Source: an uncultured Cryptobacterium sp. | Lineage (GTDB): Bacteria > Actinomycetota > Coriobacteriia > Coriobacteriales > Eggerthellaceae | DNA length: 64,000 bases | Direction: 5' to 3' | NCBI GenBank assembly: GCA_958410215.1 | Contig: CATYOF010000004.1 | Location: 62,001 to 126,000, forward strand | Part shown: positions 59,118-64,000 of the stretch, one piece after another | How positions within the stretch are numbered: the stretch's first letter is position 1 | Layout: each line of letters opens with the position of its first letter | The notes under the pieces: generated by a model | Told to the model about the DNA's origin: nothing | Seen by the model: only the letters and a program-made list of their open reading frames with translations | Databases searched by the model: none | Translations under genes and position numbers: made by a program

Positions 59118-60338
59118 ATGTTTGAATTTTCTACCATAGAACAAGCATTGGAGGATTTGCGTCAGGGCAAAATAATTCTTTGTACCGACGACCCCGATCG
59201 CGAAAACGAAGGCGATTTTATTTGTGCAGCAGAATTTGCCACAACAGAAAACGTGAACTTCATGGCAGTTCATGGCAAGGGGCTTATTTGTATGCCTATG
59301 AGCATTGATCTGTGCCGTAAGCTCATGTTCCCTCAGATGGTAACTACCAATACCGATAATCACGAAACGGCATTTACCGTATCCATTGATCATGTGGATA
59401 CTACAACGGGCATTTCTGCTGAAGAACGTGGTTTTACGGCACGTATGTGTGTGGCTGATGATGCAAAGCCTGAAGACTTTCGTCGCCCTGGGCACATGTT
59501 TCCTCTTATGGCAAAAAAGAATGGTGTTTTAGAGCGTAATGGCCACACGGAAGCAACGGTAGATTTAATGCGTTTAGCAGGTCTTAAAGAGTGTGGTTTG
59601 TGCTGCGAAATAATGCGTGAAGATGGCACTATGATGCGCACTCCCGAATTGATTGAACTTGCTCAGAAGTGGAATATTTCTTTCATTTCCATTAAGGCAT
59701 TGCAGGACTATCGCAAAAAACACGACAAACTGGTGGAACGTGTGGCATCGCCCTTGATGCCAACCAAGTATGGTAATTTCCGTGCTCATGCCTACATCAA
59801 TAAACTCAATGGCGAACATCACGTAGCGTTGGTTAAAGGCGATATTGGTGATGGCGAAAACATTTTGTGTCGTGTGCATTCAGAATGTCTGACAGGCGAT
59901 GCCTTTGGTTCGCTGCGTTGCGATTGTGGAGACCAGCTTGCGACCGCCATGCGTCAGGTAGAAGAAGAGGGCCGCGGCATTGTGTTGTATATGCGTCAAG
60001 AGGGTCGTGGAATTGGTTTAGTGAACAAGCTGCGTGCCTATGAGCTGCAGGATCAGGGCATGGATACCTTGGAAGCAAATTTGGCGCTTGGTTTTGATGG
60101 TGATATGCGCGAATACTACATTGGTGCACAAATCTTGCGTGATCTAGGCGTCAAAACTATGCGTTTGCTTACCAATAATCCCGATAAGGTATATCAGCTT
60201 AAAGATTTTGGTATGGAAATTGTAGAGCGCGTTCCTATTCAAATGCCTGCAACCGATTACGACCGTTTTTATTTGGAAACCAAGAAAGAAAAGATGGGCC
60301 ATCTTCTGACTATGGAAGAAGAATCGGTAAAGGCCTAA
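59118..60338 (+). CDS. ribBA: 3,4-dihydroxy-2-butanone 4-phosphate synthase / GTP cyclohydrolase II
   Basis: A 406-residue fusion. N-terminal RibB: DDPDRENEGDF (24-34), THxxE-type HTEATVDL near 143-150. C-terminal RibA: CLTGDAFGSLRCDCGDQL with zinc Cys257/268/270 and RQEGRGIGL. It supplies both starting pieces of riboflavin from ribulose 5-phosphate and GTP. Both active sites look intact. Confidence 0.95.
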   Translation: MFEFSTIEQALEDLRQGKIILCTDDPDRENEGDFICAAEFATTENVNFMAVHGKGLICMPMSIDLCRKLMFPQMVTTNTDNHETAFTVSIDHVDTTTGISAEERGFTARMCVADDAKPEDFRRPGHMFPLMAKKNGVLERNGHTEATVDLMRLAGLKECGLCCEIMREDGTMMRTPELIELAQKWNISFISIKALQDYRKKHDKLVERVASPLMPTKYGNFRAHAYINKLNGEHHVALVKGDIGDGENILCRVHSECLTGDAFGSLRCDCGDQLATAMRQVEEEGRGIVLYMRQEGRGIGLVNKLRAYELQDQGMDTLEANLALGFDGDMREYYIGAQILRDLGVKTMRLLTNNPDKVYQLKDFGMEIVERVPIQMPATDYDRFYLETKKEKMGHLLTMEEESVKA

Positions 60339-60437
60339 AGAATTTAGCCTGAAAAGGTGCAGGAAATAATTACCGAAAGAATTGCAAGTAATTGCAGAAT
60401 CTATCGTCTGAAATGATGGTGTAAGAAAGGAATAACC

Positions 60438-60905
60438 ATGAATACTCTTGAAGGCAAACTTGTTTCTCGTGATATTAAAGTAGGCATTGTAGCTGCTCGT
60501 TTCAATGAATTTATAACCTCAAAACTGTTGTCGGGCGCGATGGATGGTTTAATTCGTCACGACGTAAAGGAAGAGGATGTGGATGTTGCCTGGGTTCCTG
60601 GTGCTTTTGAAATTCCGCTCATTGCTCAAAAAATGGCAGAATCAGGAAAGTATGATGCAGTGATTTGCTTAGGCGCAGTCATTCGAGGGGCTACCTCTCA
60701 TTACGATTTGGTATGCAATGAGGCTGCAAAGGGGGTAGCGCAGGTTGGCTTAAAGATGGGCATTCCCGTATTGTTTGGCGTGGTTACTACCGATACTATC
60801 GAGCAAGCTATTGAGCGTGCTGGTACGAAGGCGGGCAATAAGGGCTACGATTGCGCAACCAGTGCTATTGAAATGGTTAACCTTATTCATGAAATTGAAG
60901 CGTAA
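60438..60905 (+). CDS. ribH: 6,7-dimethyl-8-ribityllumazine synthase
   Basis: A 155-residue protein, VGIVAARFNEFITSKLLSGA, WVPGAFEIPL, CLGAVIRGATSHYD and GVVTTDTIEQAIERAGTKAGNKG. It joins the products of RibD and RibB. A 99-nt gap precedes it with no promoter seen, so it is probably in the same transcript. Confidence 0.96.
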   Translation: MNTLEGKLVSRDIKVGIVAARFNEFITSKLLSGAMDGLIRHDVKEEDVDVAWVPGAFEIPLIAQKMAESGKYDAVICLGAVIRGATSHYDLVCNEAAKGVAQVGLKMGIPVLFGVVTTDTIEQAIERAGTKAGNKGYDCATSAIEMVNLIHEIEA

Positions 60906-60957
60906 GGCACCAACCAGTTAAAGAATCTCCCAGCTAAAGAATTAACGAGCTAAAAAA

Positions 60958-61006
60958 ACGACCAGCAGGATTAGAGGCAACTATCTTTTCTTGCTGGTCG
61001 TGTTTT
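60958..61006 (+). terminator. Terminator of the rib operon
   Basis: ACGACCAGCA (60958-60967) pairs perfectly with TGCTGGTCGT (60992-61001), then GTTTT. The loop is long (24 nt). Confidence 0.7.
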
Positions 61007-61084
61007 ACCTTTGCCCACTGCTGTTTTATTCTTATTCATGGTTTTGTGTATTGTTTAATAGTTTTTGGTTTAAAGGAGACACCC

Positions 61085-62095
61085 ATGTTGCTTACGGCCC
61101 CTCTTTGCGTAGGTAAACTTACTCTTCATAATCGTCTTGTCTTGCCGCCTATGGCAACGGAAAAATCTATGGGGGAAGGCCAGGTAAGCCAGGCTCTTTG
61201 TGATTACTATGACGAAAAAACAGCAGGCGGTTATTTTGGTTTAGTAATTACCGAACACAGCTATATCAGCAAAGTTGGGCAGGCGAGTGTTGGTCAGGTG
61301 TCCCTTTCTAAAGATGAGGATGTGGAAGGTCTTCGTCGTTTGGTCGAAGTAATTCATTGCAATGGGTCAAAGGTTATAGCGCAAATTAATCATGCTGGTG
61401 GCAAAGCAATTTGCGCGCTAGATGGCACTACTACTGCTCCTGCTCCTACGGGAATGCCTTACACCACTACCCGCGGTGAAGCAATTCAAGCGCATACTAT
61501 GACGCAGGTAGAAATTAATACGGTTGTAGCCGATTTTGCCGCAGCAGCGCGTCGTGTTAAAGAAGCGGGCTACGATGGGGTAGAAATACATTCCGCACAT
61601 GGTTACCTGCTTAACCAATTCTATTCGCCGTTATCCAACAAACGCGAAGATGCTTACTGCGGTACCTCTCTAGAAGGGCGCACTCGTTTGCATTGTGAAG
61701 TAATTGATGCGGTACACAAGGCTGTTGGTTCGGATTTTCTGGTGGCGCTTCGGCTGGGAGCTTGCGATTATCAGGAAGGTGGCTCTACAGTTGAAGATGC
61801 GGTCGCGGCAAGTAAAATTTTCGAACAGGCTGGTATTGATCTGATCGATATTTCTGGTGGCTTATGTGGCTATCGTGGTAATGGCTCAAAGGAGCCAGGT
61901 TATTTTGGGGTGGAATCCTGCGCAATTCGAGAAGCGGTTTCGATCCCGGTTATTCTTACGGGCGGTGTCCGTACAGGCACAGCGGCTGAACGCTTGCTTG
62001 AAGAAGGCAAGGCAGATCTTATCGGTGTTGGTCGTTCGGTCTTGAAGGATTCCTTGTGGGCGAAAAAGGCATTTGCTGAACTGGGGATCGAATAG
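61085..62095 (+). CDS. Old-yellow-enzyme-family NADH:flavin oxidoreductase
   Basis: A 336-residue FMN barrel: LTLHNRLVLPPMATEKS (start), QINHAGGKA, EIHSAHGYLLNQFYSPLSNKREDAYCGTS (active-site His pair, usually HxxN/H) and GVGRSVLKD at the phosphate end. It ends after the barrel and lacks the iron-sulfur/FAD extension of 2,4-dienoyl-CoA or 2-enoate reductases. It would reduce activated C=C bonds using NAD(P)H; substrate unknown. ATG 61085 follows AAAGGAG. Confidence 0.88.
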   Translation: MLLTAPLCVGKLTLHNRLVLPPMATEKSMGEGQVSQALCDYYDEKTAGGYFGLVITEHSYISKVGQASVGQVSLSKDEDVEGLRRLVEVIHCNGSKVIAQINHAGGKAICALDGTTTAPAPTGMPYTTTRGEAIQAHTMTQVEINTVVADFAAAARRVKEAGYDGVEIHSAHGYLLNQFYSPLSNKREDAYCGTSLEGRTRLHCEVIDAVHKAVGSDFLVALRLGACDYQEGGSTVEDAVAASKIFEQAGIDLIDISGGLCGYRGNGSKEPGYFGVESCAIREAVSIPVILTGGVRTGTAAERLLEEGKADLIGVGRSVLKDSLWAKKAFAELGIE

Positions 62096-62183
62096 GCTTT
62101 ACCTATTTTTCACAGAACACAATAAACAGGCAGCGTAGCTAACCGATTGCCTGAGACTTACCAAATAACTAAGGATTGCTTTT

Positions 62184-62888
62184 ATGAAACCAAACCTTAC
62201 GCAAGATTCCAGTAAACAGCCATTAAAAGGTACTATCTTTTTTGATTTCGATGGCACGCTTCACGATAGTATGGCTATTTATGGCCCTGCGTTTCGAGTA
62301 GCGTATGCTTGGCTGGTTGAACAGGGCTACAAGGAACCGCAAGAATTTAGTGATACCTGGATAAGCCAATGGCTTGGTTTTACCGTTGAGGAAATGTGGA
62401 CTACCTTCGCGCCTGACCTGCCCGAGACGGTATGGCGGAAAGCAGCCGCAATTGTTGGTTACGAAATGGATAGTAGGACACAAAAAGGCGAAGCAAAGCT
62501 TTTTGAGGGTATTCCGGAAGCATTAACAGCCCTTCAAAGGCAAGGCTATGAGCTGGCTTTCTTAAGTAACTGTCGTGTTGCGTATTGCGAGGTGCATCGC
62601 GCAAACTTTGACTTGGATCGGTGGTTTAGCGCCTATTATTGCGCCGAGGCTTTTAACGATATTCCGAAATGGGAAATTTTTCAGCAGGTATCAGGCAATC
62701 ATTTCCATCCTCAGGTCATGGTAGGGGATCGTTTTCACGATCAAGAAGTGGCACTAAAGGCAGGTATTCCTTTTGTAGGCTGCGCCTTTGGTTTTGCGCG
62801 GGAGGATGAACTGAATCAGGTGGATGCATGGGCATTTAAGCCTGCAGATCTGCCTCAGGCAATTGCTTTAGCAATGAAGCCTTGCTAA
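62184..62888 (+). CDS. HAD-superfamily hydrolase, phosphoglycolate phosphatase-like
   Basis: A 234-residue protein with HAD motif I FFDFDGTLHDS, motif II FLSNCR, motif III Lys near IPKWEIF and motif IV MVGDRFHDQEVALKAG. The helical cap follows motif I. Substrate unknown. It overlaps the convergent repressor gene by 4 nt. Confidence 0.85.
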   Translation: MKPNLTQDSSKQPLKGTIFFDFDGTLHDSMAIYGPAFRVAYAWLVEQGYKEPQEFSDTWISQWLGFTVEEMWTTFAPDLPETVWRKAAAIVGYEMDSRTQKGEAKLFEGIPEALTALQRQGYELAFLSNCRVAYCEVHRANFDLDRWFSAYYCAEAFNDIPKWEIFQQVSGNHFHPQVMVGDRFHDQEVALKAGIPFVGCAFGFAREDELNQVDAWAFKPADLPQAIALAMKPC

Positions 62889-63553
62889 ATTGCCCGTCCA
62901 TAGGGGACGGTAAACCAAACTGCCTGTCCGATAATTTTTAAGGTGTGCTGTATCTTATTGGAATTACGAAATTCTACAGGCTTAAAGGCTGGATCATAAG
63001 AATCAGGTATAAGGGCAACGCCGTCATCTAAAATATGAATGCGCTTTATGGTTGCCGCGCTATTATCAACACTTACTGCATATACTTTGCCTTCGTGCAT
63101 TTCACGCAAAGTAGGATCAATTAAGGCGTAGCTTTCATTGGGAAGGGTGCGATTCATCGATTCGCCTTCCACTTTTAAATAAAATGCCTTGGGATGCTTC
63201 TGGTAAATCGAAATAGGAAGTGCATAGTGCTCGTCGGTGGTAAGCATTTCCAAAGGTTCCCCGGCGGCTATGGAACCAAACAAAGGAACATCGATAACGT
63301 TTTCTTTGCGCGTGTTGGGATGAAGAAGAATCTTTTTCGCATATCCCAATTCTTCACTCATGATGTCATCGGGAACCAGTTCGGGGATAGCTTCAACGAT
63401 GGCCTGAACGTGTTGAGCATGAGGCGTACTTTCACCTCGTTCCCATGCAGAAATGGCACTCTGACTAACGCCCGTTATTTTGGCGAATTCAGTTTGTGAT
63501 AGGCCTTTATTGACACGAAGTGCATGTATGTTGTCACCAATGAAGTTTTGCAT
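62885..63553 (-). CDS. XRE/S24 self-cleaving repressor (CI/LexA-like)
   Basis: A 222-residue protein: HTH_3 domain (about 8-60, LSQTEFAKITGVSQSAISAWERG), then an S24 peptidase domain with the cleavage site Ala97-Gly98 (GSIAAGEP), nucleophile Ser132 (GESM) and base Lys170 (TIKR). Such repressors cleave themselves when RecA filaments form, releasing SOS or prophage genes. Two palindromes lie in the divergent promoter region. It may control the small HTH gene opposite and whatever follows beyond the window. Confidence 0.9.
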   Translation of the reverse strand: MQNFIGDNIHALRVNKGLSQTEFAKITGVSQSAISAWERGESTPHAQHVQAIVEAIPELVPDDIMSEELGYAKKILLHPNTRKENVIDVPLFGSIAAGEPLEMLTTDEHYALPISIYQKHPKAFYLKVEGESMNRTLPNESYALIDPTLREMHEGKVYAVSVDNSAATIKRIHILDDGVALIPDSYDPAFKPVEFRNSNKIQHTLKIIGQAVWFTVPYGRAI

Positions 63554-63572
63554 GGCTCACCTCACGGAAATT

Positions 63573-63591
63573 CTACCAAATGAACTGGTAG
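63573..63591. promoter_or_regulatory. Operator 1 of the S24 repressor
   Basis: CTACCA and TGGTAG arms, 19 nt overall (imperfect centre), just upstream of the repressor start on the minus strand. Confidence 0.65.
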
Positions 63592-63597
63592 CTTAAA

Positions 63598-63625
63598 TTG
63601 ACAGGCACTTTTTACCAGTTAAACT
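63598..63625 (+). promoter_or_regulatory. Rightward promoter overlapping operator 2
   Basis: A perfect TTGACA (63598-63603), a 16-nt spacer and TAAACT (63620-63625). The -10 box lies inside operator 2, so repressor binding would block it. Confidence 0.68.
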
Positions 63626-63631
63626 GGTAAA
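63611..63631. promoter_or_regulatory. Operator 2 of the S24 repressor
   Basis: A perfect 21-nt palindrome with core ACCAGTTAAACTGGT. It shares ACCA/TGGT arms with operator 1, 38 nt away. Confidence 0.75.
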
Positions 63632-63650
63632 AAACATCAGGAGGTGAGAA

Positions 63651-63884
63651 ATGAAAAGCTGGCTCGAACAAGCCCGAATAGCATCTGGTCTTTCGGTGGA
63701 AGATTGTTGCAAGGCTTTGTATCAGTCAAGCGATGATTTTCTCACGCGGGAACAAAACCCAGGAATGCTGACGCTCAATGAACTTCGTGTTCTGATGAAG
63801 CTTTTTAGTTCGGACGGACAACAGCTCGCATGGAACGCGCTGTGCGTAATAAAACCTTCTTACGTAAAAGGCTTTAAGGGGTGA
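63651..63884 (+). CDS. Small HTH protein (Cro-like)
   Basis: A 77-residue protein: WLEQARIASGLSVEDCCKALYQSSDDFLTREQNPGMLTLNELRVLMKLF has the spacing of an XRE-type helix-turn-helix (LSxED...L.S...F...E.NPG.LTLNEL). GGAGGTGA precedes the ATG. It is divergent from the S24 repressor across shared operators, the layout of a CI/Cro switch. Confidence 0.65.
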   Translation: MKSWLEQARIASGLSVEDCCKALYQSSDDFLTREQNPGMLTLNELRVLMKLFSSDGQQLAWNALCVIKPSYVKGFKG

Positions 63885-63890
63885 AGCCTT

Positions 63891-64000
63891 ATGGCGGCAG
63901 TACCTTTGAATGCAGTCGTTGCTTCTGAATTGGTATCGGTGCAAAGTGCTGAAGAGCTGGTAATGTATGCGCGCGAACAACGTGCGCGATTTGGGGTTGC
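63891..64000 (+). CDS. Partial gene at the window edge, unknown
   Basis: Open from ATG 63891 to the end of the window, beginning MAAVPLNAVVASELVSVQSA. It starts 6 nt after the HTH gene and should be under the same repressor. Too short to assign. Confidence 0.55.
   Translation, partial: MAAVPLNAVVASELVSVQSAEELVMYAREQRARFGV

Noticed and set aside
63651..64000. A confirmed prophage
   Set aside because: Only the regulatory switch is visible; no structural, integrase or replication gene is inside the window.

Overview
The window reads as a stretch of chromosome from an anaerobic, moderately AT-rich member of the Actinobacteria, most likely class Coriobacteriia (inference from the style of the ribosomal proteins, zinc-type S14, pyruvate:ferredoxin oxidoreductase, CaiB/BaiF CoA-transferase and acyl-CoA dehydrogenase, and lack of any sugar-uptake gene). 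It is gene-dense on both strands. No rRNA, CRISPR array, recombinase or complete insertion sequence was seen.

Layout. 1-7.6 kb: end of a CPBP membrane protease, a Phd/RelE-type toxin-antitoxin pair, a patatin-like lipase, a His-rich metal permease with a Fur-family regulator and two Fur-like operators, a Pro/Gln-rich membrane protein and a polysaccharide flippase. 7.6-18.2 kb: PAP2 phosphatase, BASS-family transporter, two tRNAs (Gln, Glu), uppP, chorismate mutase plus DAHP synthase, PcrA/UvrD helicase, a SemiSWEET-like protein and a CBS-containing pyrophosphatase. 18.2-19.0 kb: an orphan LytTR regulator whose start sits behind an 11-G tract.

19.4-24.4 kb: rpsL-rpsG-fusA-rpsJ-rplC-rplD-rplW in one run, with no tuf, closed by a terminator. 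The S10 operon then stops. About 16 kb of unrelated genes follow (an inverted-repeat element, a possible nuclease-fold protein, two Nudix enzymes, ArsC/Spx-like protein, CoA-transferase, SstT, acyl-CoA dehydrogenase, a large cell-wall metallophosphoesterase, a CPA2 antiporter, an MFS exporter). Only at 40.4 kb, behind a new promoter, does the ribosomal cluster resume with rplB through secY (to 49.4 kb). That second part has an internal terminator, promoter and leader before rplE and another break before rplO. adk is separated from secY by an acetyltransferase and is not followed by map/infA/rpoA.

50.9-64 kb: a GT-C-like membrane protein, a four-subunit pyruvate-type 2-oxoacid:ferredoxin oxidoreductase (gamma-delta-alpha-beta), an FMN riboswitch controlling ribD-ribE-ribBA-ribH, an old-yellow-enzyme-like flavoprotein, a HAD phosphatase, and at the right edge a LexA/CI-like self-cleaving repressor divergent from a small HTH protein with two palindromic operators, perhaps the edge of a mobile or SOS-controlled module.

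Whole-window themes. (1) The ribosomal super-operon is cut at an unusual place, and the promoters of the two halves (rpsL, rplB) share a near-identical 23-nt leader element. (2) Intergenic regions repeatedly carry short tandem duplications of 14-38 nt units. (3) One regulator has the hallmarks of a contingency locus. All start sites, families and regulatory sites are read from sequence by eye; no database search was possible.
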